The notes beneath the pieces are model-generated. The model had not been told where the DNA came from, made no database searches, and was given only the letters and a program-made list of their open reading frames with translations. Below are positions 1 through 5,962 of a stretch of DNA of 7,540 nucleotides, piece by piece. The DNA lies in NCBI GenBank assembly GCA_021826605.1, contig JAKAZF010000007.1, forward strand, positions 9,213 through 16,752, in the 5' to 3' direction. The stretch's first letter is position 1. Every line of letters starts with the position of its first letter. This DNA comes from Planctomycetota bacterium (lineage in GTDB: Bacteria; Planctomycetota; Phycisphaerae; WQYP01). The position numbers were made by a program, and so were the translations under genes.

Positions 1-273
1 TTAGCCACGGCGGCTTCCATCACCGTAGCCGGGCCGATCGGCTTTGTCGGTTTAATCAGCCCGCATGTATGCCGCGGCATATTTGGGCCGGATCATCGTC
101 AACTTTTTATCACCAGTCCGCTGATGGCGGCGATATTTCTTATGCTCTCGGACACTTTTGTCCGCAGCACCGGCGCATGGTTCAACGGCGAATTGCCGGT
201 GGGCGTTATTACCGCATTGTGTGGCGGCCCATTTTTCCTATATCTGCTGACCCGGCGGCGAACATGGATGTGA
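1..273 (+). CDS. FecCD-family ABC importer permease, C-terminal 90 residues (5' end outside window)
   Basis: Frame 1 is open from the window edge to the TGA at 271-273. It gives the C-terminal part of an inner-membrane permease of the FecCD/BtuC type, which imports iron-siderophore, haem or cobalamin with a periplasmic binding protein and an ATPase. Family hallmarks seen: AGPIGFVGLISPHVCR near the start (the conserved GPIxFVGLxxPHxxR loop that contacts the ATPase), GPDHRQLF, a hydrophobic helix ending in LMLSDTFVR, then GELPVGVITALCGGPFFLYLL and a basic tail RRRTWM. The C-terminus ends where the family usually ends, so the gene is intact at this side. The ATPase gene follows 32 bases later, the usual order for this importer class. 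The transported substrate cannot be told from this fragment. Confidence 0.93.
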   Translation, partial: LATAASITVAGPIGFVGLISPHVCRGIFGPDHRQLFITSPLMAAIFLMLSDTFVRSTGAWFNGELPVGVITALCGGPFFLYLLTRRRTWM

Positions 274-298
274 GTAGGATGTGAGTAGGATGTGAGTG
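267..298 (+). repeat. 11-bp tandem repeat at permease stop / ATPase leader
   Basis: The unit GATGTGAGTAG occurs at 267-277 and 278-288, with a third nearly complete copy (GATGTGAGTG) at 289-298. The permease TGA stop (271-273) lies in the first copy and the array ends 7 bases before the ATPase ATG. Each unit carries ATGTGA, and the junctions of units create AGGA, a weak ribosome-binding-like core. The unit length is not a multiple of three, but the array is almost wholly non-coding, so copy-number change would mainly alter the spacing ahead of the ATPase. Confidence 0.85.
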
Positions 299-305
299 TG
301 TCTAT

Positions 306-1244
306 ATGAACAATGCGGCTTGCACTTTCGACTCAGGTTCCAAGGCACTGCCCGGCGCTGCCGCGCTGGAGGCATGTCAGCTAAGTTTTTGCTACGGCAC
401 CAACCCGGCGGCGGTGGACACAATTTCCGTCGGGTTCAACATTGGTGAAGTCACAATGATCGTCGGCCCCAATGGCTCCGGCAAATCCACTTTGTTGCAA
501 CTGCTTTTGGGGCATTTAAGCCCAACCTCGGGAAAAGTAGCTGTTCGCGGTCGTCATTTACGGGACATTCATCCGTTGGATCGCGCGATGCTCATGTCGT
601 ATGTGCCACAAACGCCGCAGGTAAGCTTTGCCTATACTGTGCGTGAGCTGGTGGCCATGGGCCGCTGGGCGCGGCAGCAGCGCACCGCTCCGGTGCGGGA
701 AAATGCCGCGGATGGGTCCGGCGGCGCGGCCGTTTCCATTGGTACTGTTTCCGCATCACCGGGATCAGACAAAACCGATAACGCGCAGATGATTCAGGCA
801 ATGTGGGATATGGATGTACATGCGCTGGTGGATCGCACTTTCGATGAGCTTTCCGCAGGGGAACGGCAGCGCGTTGCCCTGGCCCGCGCTATAGCGCAGG
901 ACGCGCCGATTATGCTGCTGGATGAACCCACCTCGGCGCTGGACATTCGCCACCAGCTCGAATTAATTTGTTACATCACGAATCTGGCCCGGTGTCATGG
1001 CAAAACGGTGATTTGGGTCACGCATGATCTCAATAGCGCCCGCGCCCATGCCGATAAGATTCTGATCTTGCACCAGGGAAAAGTGGCGGCGCATGGTGTC
1101 CCAAACATGGTGCTCACGCCGGAGATTCTCGAACCAATCTATGGTGTTCGCGTGGAGGTGCGGGATGAGATGCTCCGGTTTAGCCCGCGTTTGGATCGCA
1201 CCAGTCTGTCGCAAGTTCAGGCCGGTGCACGGACGAAGGAGTAA
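306..1244 (+). CDS. ABC importer ATP-binding protein (FecE/BtuD/HmuV type)
   Basis: Cytoplasmic ATPase that should power the FecCD permease encoded just upstream. All nucleotide-binding motifs are present: Walker A GPNGSGKST (residues 54-62), Q-loop Q102 in YVPQTP, signature LSAGERQRVALARA (182-195), Walker B PIMLLDEPTSALD (201-213) and H-loop H240 in VIWVTHDLN. At 312 residues it is longer than the usual 250-270 of the family. Much of the excess is an Ala/Gly/Ser-rich stretch at about 126-158 in the helical domain, between MGRWARQQR and the conserved acidic segment before the signature, plus a C-terminal tail. The ATG at 306 is the only normal start between the in-frame TGA at 282-284 and the ABC domain, and its Shine-Dalgarno sequence is weak (AGGA about 15 bases upstream), so translation may be coupled to the permease. 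Substrate (siderophore, haem or B12) is unknown. Confidence 0.93.
   Translation: MNNAACTFDSGSKALPGAAALEACQLSFCYGTNPAAVDTISVGFNIGEVTMIVGPNGSGKSTLLQLLLGHLSPTSGKVAVRGRHLRDIHPLDRAMLMSYVPQTPQVSFAYTVRELVAMGRWARQQRTAPVRENAADGSGGAAVSIGTVSASPGSDKTDNAQMIQAMWDMDVHALVDRTFDELSAGERQRVALARAIAQDAPIMLLDEPTSALDIRHQLELICYITNLARCHGKTVIWVTHDLNSARAHADKILILHQGKVAAHGVPNMVLTPEILEPIYGVRVEVRDEMLRFSPRLDRTSLSQVQAGARTKE
1236..1241 (+). promoter_or_regulatory. Ribosome binding site for msrA
   Basis: AAGGAG lies 9 bases before the ATG at 1251 and inside the last codons of the ATPase gene, whose TAA is at 1242-1244. This supports the msrA start and suggests co-translation in one operon. Confidence 0.75.
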
Positions 1245-1250
1245 ATCTTT

Positions 1251-1847
1251 ATGCTGCCAAAGATGATTCCTGATCCTCCTGCGGAGGGTACCGCGCCCGG
1301 CATACCACAGGCGGCGGTGCTCGCGGGCGGGTGCTTCTGGTGTGTGGAAGCTGTGTATCGCCAGTTGCGCGGCGTGCAAAATGTTATTTCGGGCTACGCG
1401 GGTGGTACGGCACACACCGCGAACTACAGGGACGTTTGTACGGGCCGAACGGGCCATGCCGAGGCGGTGAAGATCATCTTCGATGCCAAAAGTTTATCCT
1501 TCGGCCAGATACTCAAAGTATTCTTCACGGTTGCGCATGATCCCACCGAATTGAATCGGCAGGGCAATGATGTCGGTTCAGAATATCGCTCGGCAATTTT
1601 TTACGCAGATGAACACCAGCGTGCCGTAGCCGTGGCATATATTGAAATACTCAATACATCGCATATTTTCCACGAGGCCATCGTTACCACGTTGGAGCCG
1701 CTGGGAACTTTTTATCCCGCGGAGGATTACCATCAGGACTTTGTCGCGCTGAATCCCGAACAACCCTATATTGCATGCGTTGCGCTGCCGAAGGTGCGGA
1801 AGTTACGGGAAATGTTTCCCGAAATGTTGGCAAGGGGCGTGAATTGA
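1251..1847 (+). CDS. msrA: Peptide-methionine (S)-S-oxide reductase MsrA
   Basis: Reduces methionine-S-sulfoxide in oxidised proteins back to methionine, using thioredoxin-supplied electrons; no signal peptide is evident, so it is probably cytoplasmic. The MsrA active site GGCFWC is at residues 26-31, with C28 the expected catalytic cysteine. Other family blocks follow: SGYAGG (47-52), GHAEAV (68-73), HDPTELNRQGNDVGSEYRSA (96-115) and YPAEDYHQDF (155-164). Candidate resolving cysteines are C31, C63 and C176; the family varies here and I cannot assign one. The length of 198 residues is normal for the single-domain enzyme, with no fused MsrB domain. The start follows the upstream ATPase stop by six bases and has AAGGAG in front. 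Pairing with an iron-type importer fits an oxidative stress theme, but that link is inference. Confidence 0.96.
   Translation: MLPKMIPDPPAEGTAPGIPQAAVLAGGCFWCVEAVYRQLRGVQNVISGYAGGTAHTANYRDVCTGRTGHAEAVKIIFDAKSLSFGQILKVFFTVAHDPTELNRQGNDVGSEYRSAIFYADEHQRAVAVAYIEILNTSHIFHEAIVTTLEPLGTFYPAEDYHQDFVALNPEQPYIACVALPKVRKLREMFPEMLARGVN
1806..1821 (+). repeat. 16-bp palindrome near the msrA 3' end
   Basis: CGGGAAA, then TG, then TTTCCCG forms a perfect 7-bp inverted repeat within the coding sequence, 24 bases before the msrA stop. In RNA it could form a 6-bp stem with a 4-base loop. No T-run follows, so a rho-independent terminator is not supported. Confidence 0.5.
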
Positions 1848-1984
1848 GATTTCAGATTTCAGAGTGAATGTGACGTTGGGGTGGCATCAATGCGAGGAAC
1901 GCGCGGTGCAAGCACATGTGGCTGAAACAAATGAGTGGGGCGCTATTTTGGCGGTGGAATGGCTTTAATGCGGCCAAAGCGCTT

Positions 1985-2008
1985 GCCTGCGGTTTTGCCT
2001 GCGGTTTT
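1985..2008 (+). repeat. 12-bp perfect tandem duplication
   Basis: Two exact adjoining copies of GCCTGCGGTTTT. It lies about 80 bases upstream of the AsmA-like gene and next to the imperfect hairpin at 1940-1982. Confidence 0.8.
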
Positions 2009-2072
2009 CTCTCGCCAAGAGGGCGTGAAGTCTCTAAAATATCAGGTACATTAATAAGTCGGTATTCAGATC

Positions 2073-2076
2073 GGAG
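2073..2076 (+). promoter_or_regulatory. Ribosome binding site deciding the start of the AsmA-like gene
   Basis: GGAG lies 9 bases before ATG 2086 but only 3 bases before the in-frame TTG at 2080. The spacing favours the ATG. Confidence 0.6.
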
Positions 2077-2085
2077 TCTTTGACT

Positions 2086-2970
2086 ATGCACAAGAAATTA
2101 AGAAAAGCGTTGGGATATTTCATTCTGTTGATCATTGTCCTGATCGTCGCGCTCTGGTTCTCCCTGGATGGCATTATCCGAAGCGAGATTCAAAGCCAGG
2201 CCACGGCGGCGCTGGGAGTTCAGACAACACTCGCTGATGCCAAGTTGAATATCCTTGGCGGCAGTATCGCGCTCAAGGGGCTTACGGTTTATAACATGAA
2301 GGGATATGCTGATCCGCACCTGCTGACCATGCAGTCGTGCGATGTCAGCGTCAGTCTGCACACGTTGCTTGGCAAAACGGTGGTGGTGAAGCTCATCTCC
2401 ATCAGGGGCTTGCATATATCCATGGATCAGAATGGATTGTCCAATAATCTCATGGCCGAAATCAATCACCTGAACAATCAGCAAAGTTCTGCCGCCAGCG
2501 GCAAACCCGCGCAAGGATCTGGCGGCAAAGCGCTGACGATTACCAAAGTGCAACTGCTCAACACCATTGTGCGGCTCAATACGTCGCTGATTCCAGGGCA
2601 ATCGGGGGTACCTATTGTTATCACCTTGCCGCGGATGGTGCTTAATGAACCGACCAACCCCAATGGTCGGCCACTGCGGCTGGCGGGCTTGATGGAACAG
2701 ATATTGCTGGAAGTTGCCAGGAGTGTGGCGAACAATCCGGCAATTCCAGCTCCCGTTCGGGCAACGCTGAATACTGCCGCCAATCTGATCGGATCGGGAG
2801 TCGGAACGATCATTCATGGTGCCGGGCAGGGAGTAAGCGGCGTGGTTAATTCGCTGGGGCATCTTTTGGCACCTGGTACGCAATCGGCCGACGGAGGCGC
2901 TAAGAGACAGCGGCCATGGTCGCCCATATCGCCGCGGCCGTGCACAGTGTGGATTGGCCCGATGTGCTGA
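2086..2970 (+). CDS. AsmA/DUF748-like membrane-anchored protein
   Basis: Residues about 8-26 after a basic N-terminus (MHKKLRK) form one hydrophobic segment (YFILLIIVLIVALWF), an uncleaved anchor or signal anchor; the rest should lie outside the inner membrane. The next part resembles the N-terminal region of AsmA-like proteins: an amphipathic stretch with LGVQTTLADAKLNILGGSIA, then LKGLTVYNMKGYADPHLLTM and repeated beta-type lines (VSVSLHTLLGKTVVVKLISIRGLHISM). Known AsmA-like proteins take part in envelope or lipid homeostasis, but this short version (294 residues) has no assigned role. A Ser/Gly-rich linker (QQSSAASGKPAQGSGGK) precedes a second beta region. The last 18 or so residues (RQRPWSPISPRPCTVW and on) are read through the start of the next gene and look unlike a normal domain end, so a lost original stop near 2910 is possible. 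Confidence 0.72.
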   Translation: MHKKLRKALGYFILLIIVLIVALWFSLDGIIRSEIQSQATAALGVQTTLADAKLNILGGSIALKGLTVYNMKGYADPHLLTMQSCDVSVSLHTLLGKTVVVKLISIRGLHISMDQNGLSNNLMAEINHLNNQQSSAASGKPAQGSGGKALTITKVQLLNTIVRLNTSLIPGQSGVPIVITLPRMVLNEPTNPNGRPLRLAGLMEQILLEVARSVANNPAIPAPVRATLNTAANLIGSGVGTIIHGAGQGVSGVVNSLGHLLAPGTQSADGGAKRQRPWSPISPRPCTVWIGPMC

Positions 2971-4196
2971 GTTTCGCTCTGACTTATTTTGGTCTGGCGC
3001 TGGGGGATATTCCGTATACGCGACTGGATCGATCCAGTATCGCCCTGTTGGGTGCTGTGGCGGTGTTGCTGTTTCATCGCTTAAGCCTGCATGGCGCAAT
3101 TGACGGCATCGACTTTCCCACGCTGATTCTGCTGATCAGCATGATGGTTATTTCGGCGCAATTGCGGCTGGCGGGTTTTTATGATTGGGTGGTGCGGCGT
3201 ATTGTGGCGGCGGCGTGCCAGCCTTGGCGATTACTGGCGGGATTGATCGCATTTTCCGCATTGCTTTCGGCGGTATTCGCCAATGATGTGATCTGTCTGA
3301 TTTTTACGCCGGTACTGTGCGTCGCCTTGCGGCGAGCGAGGCGTGATCCGGTGCCGTATCTGATGGCTCTGGCGACCGCAAGCAACATTGGGTCCGCCGC
3401 CACGCTCATCGGGAATCCACAAAATATGCTTATCGGAGAGACCGCGCATCTGAATTTCGCCGTGTATTTTGTAACCGTCGCACCGCTGATTATCTTTTGC
3501 CTGCTTTTGGATTATGCCGCGATCGCTTTGATTTATCGCTCCCGATTATTCATGGATGTCGAACCCTTGGCGGCGGTGGCCTCCGCCGACGAACATTATC
3601 ACCAGCCGGTGATGCAATGGCGGCTTGTTTTCAAAACGCTCGTGGTGGTTGGCGTACTGCTGGCGGCGATGCTGGCGGGTTCGCTCATTGATGTCAATCG
3701 GCCAGTGGCCGCGATGGCGGCGGCGGGCGTCATTCTGGTATCGCGTAAAACCCGCCCCTCGGATCTTTTTGCGATGGTGGATTGGAACCTGATTTTGCTG
3801 TTCGTCGGCCTGTTTATTGTTATCGCGGATGTGGAAAGCCATCATCTGCTGACTTCGGCACTGCATTATTTGGCCACAATGGGACTGTCGTTAAAATCCC
3901 ATTTGCCTCTGACCGGCGTAACGTTGGTATTATCCAACTTGGTGAGCAATGTGCCCGCGGTGCTGCTTATTAAGCCGGCGCTTCCACTGGGGGCTACGCA
4001 TACCTGGTATCTGCTGGCGGTAGTGAGCACCTTGGCCGGCAATCTGACGCTGCTGGGTTCAATCGCCAATCTGATTGTGGCCCAACAGGCGTTACCTTTT
4101 TCAGTAAAGCTGCGCTTCCGGGAATTTCTGAAGGCCGGCGTACCGCTGACACTTTTATGCGTCGGAGTGACCGTTCTGTATTTCAGGATCGTCTGA
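2916..4196 (+). CDS. ArsB/NhaD/CitMHS-type (ion transporter superfamily) permease
   Basis: A 426-residue polytopic inner-membrane protein with roughly 10-12 hydrophobic segments, related to ArsB, NhaD and the YbiR/SLC13-like anion transporters. Both halves show the inverted-repeat pattern of the superfamily: SAVFANDVICLIFTPV (118-133) and TASNIGSAATLIGNPQN (154-170) in the first half, and SNLVSNVPAVLLIKP (340-354) and STLAGNLTLLGSIANLIV (371-388) in the second. The N-terminal helix TYFGLALGDIP with LDRSSIALLGA is also typical. The substrate (arsenite, organic anion, sulfate, or Na+ for H+) cannot be told. The ATG at 2916 has only a weak purine run (AAGAGA) 8 bases upstream and overlaps the AsmA-like gene by 55 bases; in-frame GTG codons at 2940, 2949 and 2964 are possible later starts, since family similarity begins near residue 18. 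Confidence 0.88.
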   Translation: MVAHIAAAVHSVDWPDVLSFALTYFGLALGDIPYTRLDRSSIALLGAVAVLLFHRLSLHGAIDGIDFPTLILLISMMVISAQLRLAGFYDWVVRRIVAAACQPWRLLAGLIAFSALLSAVFANDVICLIFTPVLCVALRRARRDPVPYLMALATASNIGSAATLIGNPQNMLIGETAHLNFAVYFVTVAPLIIFCLLLDYAAIALIYRSRLFMDVEPLAAVASADEHYHQPVMQWRLVFKTLVVVGVLLAAMLAGSLIDVNRPVAAMAAAGVILVSRKTRPSDLFAMVDWNLILLFVGLFIVIADVESHHLLTSALHYLATMGLSLKSHLPLTGVTLVLSNLVSNVPAVLLIKPALPLGATHTWYLLAVVSTLAGNLTLLGSIANLIVAQQALPFSVKLRFREFLKAGVPLTLLCVGVTVLYFRIV

Positions 4197-4219
4197 CAGC
4201 AGTGACGGCAGTGGGGGAC

Positions 4220-4248
4220 TTGTTTAATTATTTTCCAATTAGTATGAT
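4220..4248 (+). promoter_or_regulatory. Candidate sigma-70-type promoter for the malic enzyme
   Basis: TTGTTT (4220-4225) and TATGAT (4243-4248) are 17 bases apart. This lies 24 bases after the transporter stop and would start RNA near 4255, giving a leader of about 95 bases before the proposed ATT start. A small stem (GGAAC 4264-4268 with GTTCC 4273-4277) followed by AAAAAA lies in that leader. Confidence 0.5.
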
Positions 4249-4338
4249 TGATCGTAGCTGCGGGGAACAGCGGTTCCAAAAAATTATGTTATGGTGAGGA
4301 CGGATGGGAAAGTGTGTTGAGTATTTCATTACTTTTAC

Positions 4339-4343
4339 AGGAG
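4339..4343 (+). promoter_or_regulatory. Shine-Dalgarno sequence in front of an ATT codon
   Basis: AGGAG (within ACAGGAG) is 7 bases before ATT 4351 and 10 before ATT 4354. It is the only good ribosome binding site upstream of the malic enzyme; the ATG at 4396 has none. Confidence 0.65.
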
Positions 4344-4350
4344 TCTTACC

Positions 4351-5775
4351 ATTATTACGCATCATTCGGCACCCTCGGTTGATTACACGTTTACCATGCG
4401 ATTGAGCTATCCCAACGGCATTGGAATGTTCGCCCGCATCACGAAAGTCATCGGGAAGCAATCCGCCGATCTGGGGGCGGTGGACATCGTTGCCAGCGAT
4501 TCAAAAAATATGACGCGCGATGTGACAGTGCGCGCCCGCGATGAAAAGCATATCGAGCAAATCGTCGCGGCGGTGCGAAAGATTAAAGACGTACAGGTAC
4601 TGCGCACGTCAGACCGGGTGTTTCTGCTGCATTTGGGTGGGAAAATCGCCGTCCAGAATAAAATTCCCGTCACCACACGCGACGCGTTGTCCATGGCGTA
4701 CACTCCGGGAGTTGCGCGCGTATCGATGGCACTTGCCGAGGATCACGCCAAAGCCTGGCAATTGACGATCAAGGGAAATTCGGTGGCCGTGGTCAGTGAC
4801 GGAACGGCTGTGTTGGGACTGGGAGACATCGGGCCGGAAGGTGCCATGCCGGTCATGGAGGGCAAAGCGATGCTTTTCAAGGAATTCGGAAATATCGATG
4901 CGTGGCCCCTGTGTTTGAACACCAAGGATACCGATGAAATTGTGCGCATTGTCAGTGCCGTGTCGGTCGGATTCGGCGGGATCAATCTGGAAGATATTTC
5001 CGCACCCCGCTGTTTTGAAATTGAAGAGCGCTTAAAGCGGGATCTGGATATTCCGGTATTTCATGATGATCAACACGGAACCGCGGTCGTGGTGATGGCG
5101 GCAATTCTCAACGCCATGCGGCTGACGGGAGAAAAATTATCCCGGCTGAAAATCGTCATCGCCGGAGCGGGCGCCGCAGGCACGGCCATCAGTAAAATTC
5201 TGCTCAATGCCGGTGCGTCGGAAATTCTGATTTGTGACCGCAATGGCATCATTCATGAAGATCGCGCGGGCGGCTTAAACGACAATAAGCTATGGCTGGC
5301 ACAGCACACCAATCCGCGCAAATTGAAGGGAACGCTGGAAGATGCGCTAAAGAAGGCCAATATTTTCATCGGTGTCTCAGGCCCCGGTCTCTTGACCGCC
5401 AAGTCGCTCAAACCGATGGCGCGCGATCCATTTATTTTCGCGTTGGCCAATCCCACGCCGGAAATCATGCCTGAGGAGGCCGCCGGCAAGGCGTTCATCA
5501 TGGCCACCGGGCGCAGCGATTATCCGAATCAGATTAATAACGTTCTGGCTTTCCCCGGCATTTTCCGCGGCGCGTTAAATGTGCGAGCCAGGGAAATTAA
5601 TGAAGAAATGAAACTTGCCGCCGCACACGCGATTGCGGGATGTATTTCTCCCAAGGAGTTGAATCCCGAATATATTATTCCGAGCGTGTTCAATCGCGAG
5701 GTGAGCGTGCGCGTTGCCGCTGCGGTACAACAAGCGGCAATTAAGACAGGCGTAGCCCGACGCGTCAAGGCATGA
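4351..5775 (+). CDS. ACT-domain malic enzyme (NAD-type), probable ATT start
   Basis: Oxidative decarboxylation of malate to pyruvate and CO2 with NAD(P)+ and Mg2+/Mn2+, in the cytoplasm. Numbered from the first ATG (4396): catalytic Tyr102 in SMAYTPGVA, Lys157 in MEGKAMLFKEFG, metal ligands E199-D200 (NLEDI) and D224/D225 (VFHDDQHGTA), dinucleotide-binding AGAGAAG (256-262) with acidic D281 at the end of the second strand, and YPNQINNVLAFPG (376-388). An N-terminal ACT domain (about residues 1-72) suggests allosteric control by a small ligand. The frame is open back to the TGA at 4318-4320 but has no ATG, GTG or TTG before 4396. Starting at 4396 would remove the first half of ACT strand one (DYTFTMRLSYPN), while AGGAG at 4339-4343 is well spaced from ATT 4351. 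I therefore prefer 4351 (474 residues); 4396 (459 residues) is the conventional alternative. Confidence 0.9.
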   Translation: MITHHSAPSVDYTFTMRLSYPNGIGMFARITKVIGKQSADLGAVDIVASDSKNMTRDVTVRARDEKHIEQIVAAVRKIKDVQVLRTSDRVFLLHLGGKIAVQNKIPVTTRDALSMAYTPGVARVSMALAEDHAKAWQLTIKGNSVAVVSDGTAVLGLGDIGPEGAMPVMEGKAMLFKEFGNIDAWPLCLNTKDTDEIVRIVSAVSVGFGGINLEDISAPRCFEIEERLKRDLDIPVFHDDQHGTAVVVMAAILNAMRLTGEKLSRLKIVIAGAGAAGTAISKILLNAGASEILICDRNGIIHEDRAGGLNDNKLWLAQHTNPRKLKGTLEDALKKANIFIGVSGPGLLTAKSLKPMARDPFIFALANPTPEIMPEEAAGKAFIMATGRSDYPNQINNVLAFPGIFRGALNVRAREINEEMKLAAAHAIAGCISPKELNPEYIIPSVFNREVSVRVAAAVQQAAIKTGVARRVKA

Positions 5776-5787
5776 GATAGTTGAGCC

Positions 5788-5909
5788 GGGCGCGGCCATA
5801 GTTTTTGGCAAAGGGCGGGTAATGGGCCTGATGGTGCACCGGCATTCGTCTTAGCGCCGGCATTTATGCCGCCAACTTCGGTATTCCTGCCAAAAATATG
5901 GCCACACCC
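5788..5909. mobile_element. MITE-like element, 122 bp, with terminal inverted repeats
   Basis: The left end at 5788-5810 pairs with the right end at 5888-5909. Sixteen pairs run from 5794-5810 to 5888-5903 with one unpaired base (G5801), then four more pairs (5788-5790 and 5792) extend to the tips, with mismatches at 5793 and 5791. The element begins GGG and ends CCC. The pentamer GAGCC occurs at 5783-5787 and again at 5910-5914, consistent with a 5-bp target duplication. There is no open frame of size inside, so a transposase would have to act in trans. Alternatives are a dispersed hairpin repeat of another type, or a long structured RNA or terminator of the malic enzyme transcript. Confidence 0.5.
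5858..5871. repeat. Internal palindrome inside the MITE-like element
   Basis: CGGCAT, TT, ATGCCG is a perfect 6-bp inverted repeat near the element centre. CCGGCATT also occurs twice in direct orientation (5839-5846 and 5857-5864), so two alternative foldings exist. GGTGCACC (5833-5840) is a separate 8-bp palindrome. Confidence 0.65.
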
Positions 5910-5924
5910 GAGCCGATATACCTT

Positions 5925-5939
5925 GTTGAATCATTCAAC
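5925..5939. promoter_or_regulatory. 15-bp palindrome over the -35 box, possible operator
   Basis: GTTGAA, TCA, TTCAAC is a perfect 6-bp inverted repeat covering the whole -35 hexamer. It could bind a dimeric regulator or the methyltransferase. The half TGAATCA contains GAATC, a GANTC site that methyltransferases of the CcrM type modify. Function is inferred from position only. Confidence 0.4.
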
Positions 5940-5954
5940 CTGAACGGGCATAAT
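5926..5954 (+). promoter_or_regulatory. Candidate promoter of the restriction-modification operon
   Basis: TTGAAT (5926-5931) and CATAAT (5949-5954), 17 bases apart, are close to the sigma-70 consensus. The predicted RNA start (about 5961-5963) falls at or just before the ATG at 5963, and no Shine-Dalgarno sequence is present, so the transcript may be leaderless. Confidence 0.6.
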
Positions 5955-5962
5955 GTACATCC

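Larger units (their letters stand above)
1848..2085. other. Intergenic region with short tandem repeats and an imperfect hairpin
   Basis: No convincing gene is seen in these 238 bases. GATTTCA is repeated in tandem at 1848-1854 and 1855-1861 directly after the msrA stop. GCCTGCGGTTTT is repeated exactly at 1985-1996 and 1997-2008. An imperfect stem pairs 1940-1944 plus 1948-1952 with 1973-1982 (ten pairs, three-base bulge, 20-base loop). No clear T-run terminator is present. An A/T-rich patch at about 2035-2055 may hold the promoter of the next gene, but I found no -35/-10 pair worth naming. Confidence 0.5.

Noticed and set aside
963..1457. Minus-strand open frame (164 codons) across the ATPase and msrA
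   Set aside because: It lies opposite two clear genes with complete catalytic motifs and has no recognisable domain.
1806..1821. Palindrome at the msrA 3' end as a terminator
   Set aside because: It lies inside the coding sequence and lacks a T-run.
1852..2091. Minus-strand open frame of 79 codons in the gap after msrA
   Set aside because: No family resemblance, Pro/Arg-rich low-complexity product made partly from the 12-bp tandem repeat, and it overlaps the start of the AsmA-like gene.
2098..3099. Long minus-strand open frame (333 codons) opposite the AsmA-like gene
   Set aside because: The product is rich in Arg, Gln, His and Pro as expected of an antisense shadow, with no motifs. The plus strand shows a membrane anchor and AsmA-like pattern with a Shine-Dalgarno sequence.
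4264..4283. Hairpin GGAAC-AGCG-GTTCC next to a run of A as a terminator
   Set aside because: On the plus strand the run is A, not T; on the minus strand the T-run comes before the stem. Neither fits a rho-independent terminator, and no minus-strand gene ends here.
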